DNA from: G963665405 sp963665405
GTDB lineage: Bacteria; Chloroflexota; Dehalococcoidia; Lucifugimonadales; G963665405
Assembly: GCA_963665405.2 (NCBI GenBank)
Contig: OY762261.2
Location: forward strand, 1,302,001-1,366,000
Length of the DNA stretch: 64,000 nucleotides
Direction: 5' to 3'
Both the position numbers and the translations under genes were made by a program. The notes under the pieces are model-generated. The model made no database searches and was not told the DNA's origin. It was given only the letters and a program-made list of their open reading frames with translations. This document shows positions 54,144 to 61,937 of the stretch, piece by piece. The first letter of the stretch is position 1. Every line of letters starts with the position of its first letter.

Positions 54144-54768
54144 TTAGGGGCAGCCGTCGTTGTTGACGGAGCCGTCGGGCATCGTGGTGCCGCAGAGTAT
54201 GGCCCCCTCCAGCCTGGCGCCCTCCATGTCCGCGAACTGGAAGTTTGCCCCTGTGAGATCGGCTCCGCGGAGGTCGGCGCCGAAGAGAGAGCCGCTGACG
54301 ACGATGGCATCTACCAGGATGGAGTCACGCAGATCGGCCGACTCGAAGCTGGCCTGGGCCAGATTGGCCCCGGTCAGGTCGGCGCCCCGGAGGTTAGCAC
54401 CGGACAGGTCGGCGCCAGGCCGGCCGGGATGGCCCGCGATCTTGATGGCGCCCAGGTCAGCTCCGCGCAGGTCTGCTCCTGGGCACTGGGTGCCGGGGCG
54501 TATCTCGCAGTCGCCGATCAGGTCAGGCAGCGGCTCGGGCGTGGATTCTGGAGGTCAGGCAGCGGCTCGGGCGTGGATTCGCCCATGATGACGCTCCTGA
54601 TGAACGGTGTCGCGGTGGCGTCCGACGAAGCATCGGGCCCCATGTGGACCCGGTGTCGCCGGACGTACACGCCGCCAACAGCGCCATCGCGGCGAGCATC
54701 GCGGCCGGCACGATAGCTGGGTTCCTACGAGTTCGAGCCTGCCACCGTCGATCCAACGTTACGGACAA
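54144..54768 (-). pseudogene. pentapeptide-repeat lipoprotein 2, broken by a 32-bp duplication and a second frameshift
   Basis: The N-terminal frame gives a signal with lipobox LLAACTSGD. One frameshift near 54640 is needed to reach PDASSDATATPFIRS. A 32-base direct duplication (54521-54580) breaks the frame again, and then GDCEIRPGTQCPGADLRGAD and the repeats read to VNNDGCP at 54144. After correction it matches its neighbours in length and layout. The C-terminal two thirds is fully open in one frame and well conserved. So decay, if real, is very recent. Confidence 0.75.
54521..54580 (-). repeat. 32-bp tandem duplication in pentapeptide gene 2
   Basis: A 28-base sequence starting GGTCAGGCAGCGGCTCGGGC is present at 54521-54548 and at 54553-54580, separated by TGGA (period 32). 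Confidence 0.9.
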
Positions 54769-55310
54769 CCTCCATTGTTGATGCTGGCATCTGGCATGGT
54801 CGTGTTGCAGAAGATTGCGCCTTCGAACAGCGCCTCGTCATCGTCGGCGAAGCTGAGGTCGGCGTTCGTCAGGTCCGCGCCCCGCAGGTCCGCCTGGAAA
54901 AGGAAAGAGCTCCTCATTTTGGCGCCTCTCAGGATCGCGTCACGGAGGTCCGCCCCGGTGAAGTCGACCTCCTCAAGGAAGGCATCCGTGAAATCCGCGC
55001 CCCGCAGGTTCGAGCCCTCGAGCCTCGCCGGGCGCCGATCCGGGTGCTGCCCAACCTTGATGAGGCCAAGGTCTGCCCCTCGAAGGTCGGCACCCGGACA
55101 CTGGGTTCCGGGCTTGATTCTGCAATCGCCGACCGCCTCGGGAACCGGATCGACCTCCGTTCCCATTTCGACGACGGCCTCGGTTCGCTCAATCGTAGGG
55201 GTTCCGGCGGGAGCGCCTGAGTCGGCGCCGCCAGAGCCGCACGATACGGCGGATGCCGCCGTCGCTACCGCAGCGAGAATCAGGATCGCCGCCGCTCTCG
55301 ACATTCTCAA
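54759..55310 (-). CDS. pentapeptide-repeat lipoprotein 3
   Basis: 183 residues, intact. Signal with ASAVSC (lipobox-like), a spacer of about 40 residues, then GDCRIKPGTQCPGADLRGAD and nine or so pentapeptide repeats (GSNLRGADFTDAFLEEVDF). It ends LFEGAIFCNTTMPDASIN and NGGCP. The four cysteines (two before, two after the helix) are conserved in all four paralogues and could staple the ends by disulfides. TTG start with GGAG 6 bases upstream. Probably anchored on the outer face of the membrane. Confidence 0.85.
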   Translation of the reverse strand: MRMSRAAAILILAAVATAASAVSCGSGGADSGAPAGTPTIERTEAVVEMGTEVDPVPEAVGDCRIKPGTQCPGADLRGADLGLIKVGQHPDRRPARLEGSNLRGADFTDAFLEEVDFTGADLRDAILRGAKMRSSFLFQADLRGADLTNADLSFADDDEALFEGAIFCNTTMPDASINNGGCP

Positions 55311-55334
55311 TCGACTCTCCGTTCCTTTGTTCCG

Positions 55335-55889
55335 CTACGGGCAGCTGTCGTTCCTGATCGTCCCGTCCGGCATCAGGGTGTCACAGAAGATTGCGCCCTC
55401 GAGCTTGGTCTCCTCCATATCGGCATGGAGGAACTTGGCACGCGTCAGGTCCGCCCCCCGAAGGTCGGCCTGGTACAGGTACGTGCTGGACAGGTCGGCC
55501 TCGCGCAGGATGGCGTCGCGCAGGTCAGCCGCCGTGAACTCGACTCCATGCAGCTTTGCGCCGGTGAAATCCGCCCCACGAAGGTTGGCTCCCTTCAACA
55601 CGCCGCCGGGCCTCCCAACGTTGGTGTAGTCGTACATTATCTCGCTGAGGTCTACGCCCCGCATGTTGGCGCCGGGGCACTCGGCTCCGGGCGCGACTTC
55701 GCACTTGCCTACCGCGGATACGACAGTGGGGTAGGGCGTGTTTCTCTTGACGGCTGTAGGTGACGGACTGGAGGCGCCGGTCGCCTCCTCGTCCGAGGTG
55801 CAGGCCGCCAGCAGCATCGTGACGAAGATGACGCCAAGCAGTAGAAGCCAGACGACCGGAGTCGGCGTTTTCGACTCTTCGACGCCCAC
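55335..55889 (-). CDS. pentapeptide-repeat lipoprotein 4
   Basis: About 184 residues, intact. Lipobox LLAACTSDEE, spacer, then GKCEVAPGAECPGANMRGVD, the repeats (GANLRGADFTGAKLHGVEF) and the shared ending LEGAIFCDTLMPDGTIRNDSC. The GTG at 55889 has GGAGG 7 bases upstream; the GTG at 55898 is too close to that site. First gene of the four-gene array on the minus strand, with 24-107 bases between members, so they may be cotranscribed. Function unknown. Confidence 0.85.
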   Translation of the reverse strand: MGVEESKTPTPVVWLLLLGVIFVTMLLAACTSDEEATGASSPSPTAVKRNTPYPTVVSAVGKCEVAPGAECPGANMRGVDLSEIMYDYTNVGRPGGVLKGANLRGADFTGAKLHGVEFTAADLRDAILREADLSSTYLYQADLRGADLTRAKFLHADMEETKLEGAIFCDTLMPDGTIRNDSCP

Positions 55890-56083
55890 GATCCTCACCT
55901 CCCCGACAGGGTACGGGACATCTTACAGAGGAGAGGCCGCGGTTTCAAATCGACGGACCTCGCCCGATTCCCGGTGTACGTATCGCAAGGCGTGCAGGGT
56001 TCCGAGGCGCGGCGAAGGGAGGGGGAGAGGAGAGGGAGTGGAGGGGCCCACGTGGGAGTGCGAGCGTGGAGAGGAGAGCGGGG

Positions 56084-57844
56084 TCAGTCGTCTAGGAGGC
56101 TGCGCTCTCGGGCTACACGAACGGCCTCGGTGCGAGTCCTCGTGCCGAGCTTCTTGAAGACGTTATCGATGTGGAACTTGATCGTGTTCACGCTTACCCC
56201 CAGGTCATGAGCCATCTCCTTGTTCCGAGCGCCGTGGGCCAGGAGCAGGAGTACCTGGCGCTCCCTTCCGGTGAGATGCGGGTATTCGCCGATATCGAGC
56301 CGGGTCATGAGTTGCGCGGCGATGACCGGCTGGAGGAGCGAGCCGCCGTCGTGAACGCTGCGTATCGAGCGGACCAGGTCGTCCGGGCTGACGTCCTTCA
56401 GGAGATAGGCGCGAGCGCCGGCTCGAAGGCCCTCGAGGACGTGCTCGTCGCCGGAGAACGCCGAGAGGAGGATCACCCGGGCGGTCGAGCCGAGCTCGTG
56501 CATCCGCCGGATCGTCGCCATCCCATCTAGCTTGGGCATCCGCACGTCCAGCAGCACGATGTCGGGCGCGAGCGCCAGGGCCATCTCGACCCCGCGCTCG
56601 CCGTTATCCGCCTCGCCGGCGACCGTGATGCCTTCAGATCGCTCCAGGATACCTCGGATACCGAATCTCAGGGCTTCGTGGTCGTCGACGATGAGGACTC
56701 GGATCGTGCCGTCCGCTGCGGGACGGCGCCCGCCGCGCGCCGCCTCCAGTGCTTCAACCGGATCTGCGGCGGTCGCCGTCGTCTCGTACGGGACCTGTAC
56801 CCTGATCTCGGTTCCTTGTCGTGGCGTGCTGCGGACCTCGATGGTACCCCCAGTGAGCCGTGCCCGCTCGCGCATGGCGATCAATCCGAATCCACCCCCG
56901 GGCCGCGGAGCCCGGCGCAACGTGGACGGCGGGAATCCATCGCCATCGTCGGAAATCTCAAGGTGAAGAGCCGACGAGCCGAAAGAGAGTCGCACCAGCG
57001 CGTTCTCGGCGCGGGCGTGCCGGCCGATGTTGCAAAGCGCCTCCTGGACGACGCGCAGGGCGGTCTGCTCGTTGTGCCGATCGAAAGCCCTGGGCGCCTC
57101 GCCCGCTATCTCGACGGAGACGCGAACTCCATTCAAGCTGCTGCGGGCCACCTCATTACAGACGGCTTGCGTCAGGCTAAGCGACTCGAGCGCCAGCGGT
57201 TGCAGGTCCCATATGGAGCGCCTCGCCTCCTCCAGGACATCGCCCGTGAGGGCGCGCGCCGATTCGAGATGAGAAAGGGCCTGGGGCAGGCTGACCTGCA
57301 TCAAATCCGACGCCACGCCCAGCTGGAGCGAGATACTGCTCAGAGACTGCGTTAGAGTGTCGTGAAGCTCCCTGGCGAGCCGGTCTCGTTCTTCGATCAC
57401 AGCCAGCTCCCGTACCGCGGCTTCCGCCCGTCTGCGTTCGGTGACATCGACCATGAAGACCAGGACACTGCCCGCTTCTCCATTGGCCCCAGGAAGAGCC
57501 ACGGCGGAGAGGAGCACGTCGATCACCTCTCCGTCCTTCTTGACCAGCTGGTACCCGACGTCGTTGGAGCTACCCAGTCGATCGAACTGGTCTTCCGAGG
57601 CCTCGAGAGCATAGCTCCGTGAGACCTCGGTCATGAAGGTCGATGGCCTGCGTCCCATTACCTCGCTATGGTCGTATCCGAGGACCTTCAGCCAGTGGCC
57701 GTTGACCTGGGCCAGCCTTCCGTCACGGTCGACGGCCTGCATCATCACGGGCGCCCCATCAGAGAGGACCCGGTACCGGTCCGGGGCTCCCGACAGGACC
57801 TCTGAATCTCGCGGGTCGGCCCGGCCCGCCGCGAATGCTGTCAT
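56084..57844 (-). CDS. one-piece two-component protein: PAS-histidine kinase-REC-LuxR
   Basis: 586 residues from the ATG at 57844. PAS (about 15-135; GHWLKVLGYDHSEVMGR), HisKA_3 with the phospho-His in RELHDTLTQSLSSISLQLG, HATPase (VVQEALCNIGRHARAEN; GGGFGLIAMRERA), receiver (about 385-500; LIVDDHEALRFG, IVLLDVRMP, YLLKDVS) and NarL/LuxR DNA-binding domain (LTGRERQVLLLLAHGARNKE). It is a short version of the protein at 21108; its PAS is closest to the third PAS there (both have VGYQ(M/L)VKK). No membrane segment. A good promoter lies about 130 bases upstream. Confidence 0.92.
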   Translation of the reverse strand: MTAFAAGRADPRDSEVLSGAPDRYRVLSDGAPVMMQAVDRDGRLAQVNGHWLKVLGYDHSEVMGRRPSTFMTEVSRSYALEASEDQFDRLGSSNDVGYQLVKKDGEVIDVLLSAVALPGANGEAGSVLVFMVDVTERRRAEAAVRELAVIEERDRLARELHDTLTQSLSSISLQLGVASDLMQVSLPQALSHLESARALTGDVLEEARRSIWDLQPLALESLSLTQAVCNEVARSSLNGVRVSVEIAGEAPRAFDRHNEQTALRVVQEALCNIGRHARAENALVRLSFGSSALHLEISDDGDGFPPSTLRRAPRPGGGFGLIAMRERARLTGGTIEVRSTPRQGTEIRVQVPYETTATAADPVEALEAARGGRRPAADGTIRVLIVDDHEALRFGIRGILERSEGITVAGEADNGERGVEMALALAPDIVLLDVRMPKLDGMATIRRMHELGSTARVILLSAFSGDEHVLEGLRAGARAYLLKDVSPDDLVRSIRSVHDGGSLLQPVIAAQLMTRLDIGEYPHLTGRERQVLLLLAHGARNKEMAHDLGVSVNTIKFHIDNVFKKLGTRTRTEAVRVARERSLLDD

Positions 57845-57976
57845 GCCCAATACCCAACTCCGCCTAAGAGCGTGGGGCGTCCGTACACGACCACTTCGTG
57901 ATGCCCGCAGCAACGAATCCGGAGAGCTGCCCAACCCTGCTCGGGTTGCAGAAGGGGAGGATACCCGATTTCGTAG

Positions 57977-58006
57977 AGTCTAAGGACCCCGGCTATCCCT
58001 TGTCAA
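57977..58006 (-). promoter_or_regulatory. promoter of the kinase/regulator gene at 56084
   Basis: Minus strand: TTGACA, 18 bases, TAGACT. The remaining 58007-58208 is AT-richer and shows no gene. Confidence 0.6.
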
Positions 58007-58208
58007 ACGTGCTCCAATAGACAAGAATGCCGGTTAATGTATAAACATCGCGTAACTATGGATGAACTCGTCTTGTGAAGAACAGCAAGTCCCGATACGG
58101 TGTTCGGTGAATCAACTTTCTCTAGCACACGGCTTGCTGGAGAGCGCGGCTGGCGTACGGAGAGTGTAGAATCCCGCCGTTCGTGGTGACACTGTCGAAC
58201 CACCCGCC

Positions 58209-58961
58209 CTACTGCGCGGTGATCCCCCCGTCCATGACAAGCTCGGCTCCCGTGATGTAGCTGGACTCGTCGGAGGCTAAGAAAAGCACCCCGTAGGCGA
58301 TATCCTCCGACGTACCAATCCGGCCGATCGGCGTCCTCTCCTCCAGCTTCGCCCTCTCCACCGGGTCGTCCAAGAGCACTCGCGACTGGGGCGTCTCGAT
58401 GAAGCCTGGATGGACCGAGTTGACCCGGATCCCCTCTTTTGCGTACTGGATTGCCGCGGCCTTGGAGAAGATTCGTATCGCCCCTTTGGACGCGGCATAT
58501 GCGGCTCCGACCGACGTGGCCACCAGACCGTAGATCGAGGAGATGTTGACGATCGATCCGCCTCCTGCCCTCCGCATCTCGGGAACGGCGTGTTTGGTGC
58601 CCAAGAAAGTGCCACGCGCGTTGACGGACATCGTCAAGTCCCAGTCCGACAGGCTCTCGCCTTCGATGTTCTCGAAGTAAGTGTCTCCTCCGGTGCCGGC
58701 GTTGTTGACCAGCACGTTCAGCTTGCCGAACCTGCTGACCGCCGCCTCGACCGCGCGCCGCCAGTCCGGCTCCTGGGCGACGTCCAGCCGGACATAGAGC
58801 GCGTTCCGGCCGATCCCCCGCGCGACCGTTTCACCCATAGCGTCCTGAATGTCGCCGAGCACGACCTTGGCGCCCTCCTTCGCGAACAGCGTTGCTTCGA
58901 CCGCCCCCATGCCGCTCGCGGCTCCCGAGATGATCGCGACCTTCCCGTCCAGTCTGCCCAT
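58209..58961 (-). CDS. SDR family oxidoreductase
   Basis: 250 residues, classical SDR. SGAASGMGAVEATLFAKEG binds the cofactor (Met in place of Ile), VNNAG, NISSIYG and YAASKGAIRIFSKA with the catalytic Tyr/Lys, and PGFIETPQSR. It ends SYITGAELVMDGGITAQ, the tail of the 3-alpha-hydroxysteroid/glucose dehydrogenase-like group. AAGGAGGCGGTTC precedes the ATG. Substrate unknown. It is the last ordinary metabolic gene before a gene-poor accessory stretch. Confidence 0.9.
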   Translation of the reverse strand: MGRLDGKVAIISGAASGMGAVEATLFAKEGAKVVLGDIQDAMGETVARGIGRNALYVRLDVAQEPDWRRAVEAAVSRFGKLNVLVNNAGTGGDTYFENIEGESLSDWDLTMSVNARGTFLGTKHAVPEMRRAGGGSIVNISSIYGLVATSVGAAYAASKGAIRIFSKAAAIQYAKEGIRVNSVHPGFIETPQSRVLLDDPVERAKLEERTPIGRIGTSEDIAYGVLFLASDESSYITGAELVMDGGITAQ

Positions 58962-59113
58962 GAACCGCCTCCTTCGAAAACGTGGGCGACCGGGTCCTGA
59001 CGCCCTCCAGCGCTCGCTTGCCCGATCCTATCTGGCGACCTCGCAAACATCCAGGGTCTCCTGTCCTTAGGTGGTTCCCAAGCCGAGGTCGTAGGCGCCG
59101 GGACCGAAGAGCT

Positions 59114-59293
59114 TCAATGGTAGACTCGCCACTTTAGTTGCGGCACCAGAACGGCTGTGCTAATATGATGGCGTGCTACAGACTCTCTCCTCTTGGGCCA
59201 CTCGGTCTCCTTCTCGACCGTCGCGGAATCCGTCTCGCACGCAGACAGGAAGAGGAGACCGAACAGGAGGAGGGACAGCCTGGGAGTGGTCAC
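59114..59293 (-). CDS. possible small lipoprotein or lipoprotein remnant
   Basis: A GTG-started frame of about 59 residues begins TTPRLSLLLFGLLFLSACE, a good lipoprotein signal with LSAC, then loses any recognisable pattern. The opposite strand has no competing gene. It may be the leftover of a longer lipoprotein; codon use after the signal is poor. The rest of 58962-59988 (about 1 kb, lower GC) contains no gene I can support. Confidence 0.3.
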   Translation of the reverse strand: MTTPRLSLLLFGLLFLSACETDSATVEKETEWPKRRESVARHHISTAVLVPQLKWRVYH

Positions 59294-59988
59294 CCAGCCG
59301 AGTCTAGCGCAGGCTTTGCTCACCCGCAACGGCACTCATGCGCCCCGATAATAAGGCACTGCGACGCTTCGCAGACGGCCTCGGGCCTGCGCCAGTCTAG
59401 GTTGAGTCGGGCACATAGGGAGCGAGCCGGGACCGTGGACGCCCGCCAGCCGCACTTGAGATGGCGCACCGCCAATCCCTTCATGGTCTTGGACTTCTAG
59501 TTCACGTGCTCTTCGCGAACGGCAGAGCAGACTATACTTGGAGGAGCGGCAAGCCTGAACTCAAACTGACGGGAGTATCACTAGTGCTTATGCTTGCTAT
59601 CAGCCCGCATGTCTGTACATGATAGAGTCGTGGTCCCATGATTGAGCCATCAGGAGCGCGGCGATTCGGGATTCATAACCTTCGGGTCAGACAGGCGTTA
59701 TATCAGTGCTCGGAGGTTCTTGTGGCTAAGAACTACAATCCCCGGCACGTTTGTAGCTAGACATTTCCCGAAAACATGTTAAACGATGTTCGGGCAAAGG
59801 TCCTAAACACAGGAGGACCACAGGTCGATGCTGCAGAGAGCCTTTGGGGCTATGCTCGAATATGATTGAACCGATGACACATGTTTGGTGCATCTAAAGT
59901 ACGTTGAACCAGGACTGGGGGCCGTCGTGTCGCCTCGTGGTACCCGAGGTACCCGGCCTGGAAGTCGCGTGAGGGGAGAATAACGCTG

Positions 59989-60258
59989 GTGCCGACCAGG
60001 ACTAACGACGAGGCCGTCCAGAACAAAGACGTGAGGGCGGTGCTTGGAGTGCTTCAGACCACCATCGCCGAACTCAAGCCCAAGGAGCGGAAGACGAAGG
60101 TCTACCACCTGGGCTTGGATTCGTATAGCTGGGAAGATATCGCGTCGGAGATCGAGGCGGGAACCGATTTTGGCTTCGCCTTCGTGGGCATGATTATGGC
60201 AGCCGCGCGCCAGAGGGGTATCGGCGTGCGAGAGTACCTCAAAACGGCCAAAGGGTAA
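59989..60258 (+). CDS. small helical protein, paralogue of the peptidase partner (orphan copy)
   Basis: 89 residues from a GTG with GGGGAG about 12 bases upstream. The C-terminal 54 residues match the protein at 60953 at 23 positions: KVYH, SY-W, EI, then T-G...V..I.AAA..R...V.EYL...KG. The pattern predicts three or four helices and a compact adaptor-like domain. It is convergent with the caspase-like peptidase gene (46 bases between stops). I know no family name. It may be a second regulator or the remains of a duplicated adaptor-peptidase pair. Confidence 0.65.
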   Translation: MPTRTNDEAVQNKDVRAVLGVLQTTIAELKPKERKTKVYHLGLDSYSWEDIASEIEAGTDFGFAFVGMIMAAARQRGIGVREYLKTAKG

Positions 60259-60305
60259 TCCTCTCCCACCTTAAGACGTCGCTCAGGTTCGCCCCCCCCC
60301 CCCGA

Positions 60306-60956
60306 TCAGCTCACCAACCGCACGGAGTCGTCGCCCAAGACGACGTGGCAGGATAGGTTGCGACGCATCTGTGCCGCTACCAGCGGGGATATCAGGTCTT
60401 GAGGCTCGTTCTCCGATTGGTTGATGTACTGCCAGCGAAGAGATTCCGCCGCCTTCAGAGCCTCGGCCGCGGATTCCCCCCGTGCAAGGCCCGTGAACAC
60501 CCTGAGGGCGCACACCTCGAAGCCGTCGGTATATGGGGGGATAGTATAAAAGCCGTATTTAACCTCGTAGCCGATATACGTCTTGCACCCGCGTCGTTCG
60601 ACGCATGCCCTACCCAGCACGGCCGCAGTCGAGCACGCCAACGTGACCACGACTCTGCCGCGGGTGAGCTCGGCGTTGTGAACGCCTAGAATCGGGACTA
60701 ACTCGCCGTTCAGCTCGCCATACAGATCGCATTCGCATCCATGGTCAAACCCGAGGATGACAAGAGGGTTCAGAGTAAGCACCGCTGCTCTAAAGTTCTC
60801 GGGCGTGGCATCGGCTCCAGAGTAGTCGTGGACCTCGAAACCAGCATTGTGGAACGACGTGATCACTTTGGCGCCGAGCTCGTGGGTCCACTCTGTTGCT
60901 GGATCGAACCGGTTGCGGAATACGAGCACGGCGCTGTTGTTGGGTGGGGGGCTCAC
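60306..60956 (-). CDS. small caspase-like (clan CD) cysteine peptidase
   Basis: 216 residues, a single domain. LVILGFDHGCECDLYG gives the His-Gly strand (His72) and VVVTLACSTAAVLG gives the catalytic Cys (Cys108). Spacing and flanking strands fit the caspase/gingipain/CHAT fold, as does the later TYIGYEVKYGF. No signal peptide, no transmembrane helix and no extra effector domain. GTG start overlaps the TGA of the upstream 94-residue gene (GTGA), so production is coupled to that protein. In bacteria such peptidases are often set off by a partner during stress or phage defence. The family call is from motifs only; the role is inferred. Confidence 0.6.
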   Translation of the reverse strand: MSPPPNNSAVLVFRNRFDPATEWTHELGAKVITSFHNAGFEVHDYSGADATPENFRAAVLTLNPLVILGFDHGCECDLYGELNGELVPILGVHNAELTRGRVVVTLACSTAAVLGRACVERRGCKTYIGYEVKYGFYTIPPYTDGFEVCALRVFTGLARGESAAEALKAAESLRWQYINQSENEPQDLISPLVAAQMRRNLSCHVVLGDDSVRLVS

Positions 60957-61237
60957 GCGCCCTTTCCGACTCGAAGATACTCGTCGACGGACACATCCCT
61001 CGCCGCGGCGGCGGCGACGATGGTCCGCACGTAGCGCTTCCCGACCTCCGTGCGATTCTGGATCTCCTCCAGCAATTCATCCCATGTGTACGACTCCCAC
61101 AACTCGTGATACACCTTTTCGGGTTTCGCATCAAGAGTACGGAGTGCCGCTGCCTTTGATAGAAGGCGGATCACACTAGGCGCAGCTTGCTCAACTGCGT
61201 CGTCATCCGGAGGGTCGTGAGGGCTACACGTGGCCAT
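60953..61237 (-). CDS. small helical partner protein of the caspase-like peptidase
   Basis: 94 residues, mostly helical, no signal peptide. ATG preceded by GGAGG with 8 bases spacing. It has the module KVYHELWESYTWDELLEEI then TEVGKRYVRTIVAAAAARD and VDEYLRVGKGA, shared with the orphan copy at 59989. Its stop overlaps the peptidase start, which usually means a complex of fixed stoichiometry. Size, coupling and its place beside a clan CD peptidase resemble effector-associated adaptor domains of bacterial conflict systems. No such domain is proven here. Confidence 0.65.
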   Translation of the reverse strand: MATCSPHDPPDDDAVEQAAPSVIRLLSKAAALRTLDAKPEKVYHELWESYTWDELLEEIQNRTEVGKRYVRTIVAAAAARDVSVDEYLRVGKGA

Positions 61238-61331
61238 CGATCATACCTCCGTGGAGAGTGGGTGGTTGTTGCGAATCCAACTCGGGGGACCCGGGACTTG
61301 TGGTCTCCAGCCGCAGCGGTGTTGGTCCCCG

Positions 61332-61360
61332 ATGATATGTACGCTGGGCCCCCGTGTCAA
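61332..61360 (-). promoter_or_regulatory. promoter of the adaptor-peptidase operon
   Basis: Minus strand: TTGACA, 17 bases, TATCAT, about 90 bases before the ATG at 61237. This is one of the best promoter matches in the window. Confidence 0.7.
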
Positions 61361-61593
61361 GTTACGATTCCGCTGACCTAGCCCGGTGCAGATGAACTGA
61401 TGGCTGATCCCAGTCTCCGGGTGATAGCCGGGTGCCCTTCTGCCGATATCTCTGGCTTGGGGCATCGACGACTCGCTAGGGATTGCTGGTGCAGCCAGGT
61501 CGGGTTGAATGTTAGCAGTCGATGTCAACCGTGCGAATGAGCGTCGGACATACGTGGAAACCCATACCGCCGGACAGCACTGATGTCAAGAAC

Positions 61594-61703
61594 GCACAGA
61601 ATATTGAGGGCGGGGCCGAAGCTATTTCGAGCGGTCGGCGCCGCTACAGCACAGAATATTGAGGGCGGGGCCGAAGCTATTTCGAGCGGTCGGCGCCGCT
61701 ACA
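61594..61703. repeat. exact 55-bp tandem duplication
   Basis: Two identical copies of a 55-base unit (starting GCACAGAATATTGAGGGCGG) at 61594-61648 and 61649-61703. It lies in the 547-base gap between the adaptor gene and tRNA-Pro; that gap otherwise holds only the operon promoter. Confidence 0.95.
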
Positions 61704-61784
61704 GCAGCCCGGTTGCTGTCAGAGTTGCTGTCAAACTAGAACTTTGCGCCCAGGCCGTGCTGCAGCCTGCCCTAGTTTGACTGG

Positions 61785-61858
61785 TCGGGGTGGTCGGACT
61801 CGAACCGACGACCCCCTGCACCCCATGCAGGTGCGCTACCAAGCTGCGCCACACCCCG
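61785..61858 (-). tRNA. tRNA-Pro (anticodon GGG)
   Basis: Cloverleaf on the minus strand: acceptor CGGGGTG/CACCCCG, D-arm GCGC...GCGC, anticodon stem CCTGC/GCAGG with loop ATGGGGT (anticodon GGG), T-arm GTCGG-TTCGAGT-CCGAC. The C1-G72 pair is typical of tRNA-Pro. No CCA encoded. Its 3' end faces the accessory stretch. Confidence 0.95.
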
Positions 61859-61937
61859 ACTGGCTGTAGGATAGCACGGCGTCCGGACCCGCTTCAATAC
61901 GGCTCGGCGGATCGCCTGCACGCTCGGGGCCAGCCGT

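Noticed and set aside
60285..60303. Run of 11 C near the end of the peptidase gene as a functional signal
   Set aside because: Homopolymer of uncertain length just outside the stop; it could be a sequencing feature and nothing else points to a role.
61594..61703. CRISPR-like repeat
   Set aside because: Only two directly adjoining copies with no spacer; it is a tandem duplication. No CRISPR array or cas gene is visible anywhere in the window.
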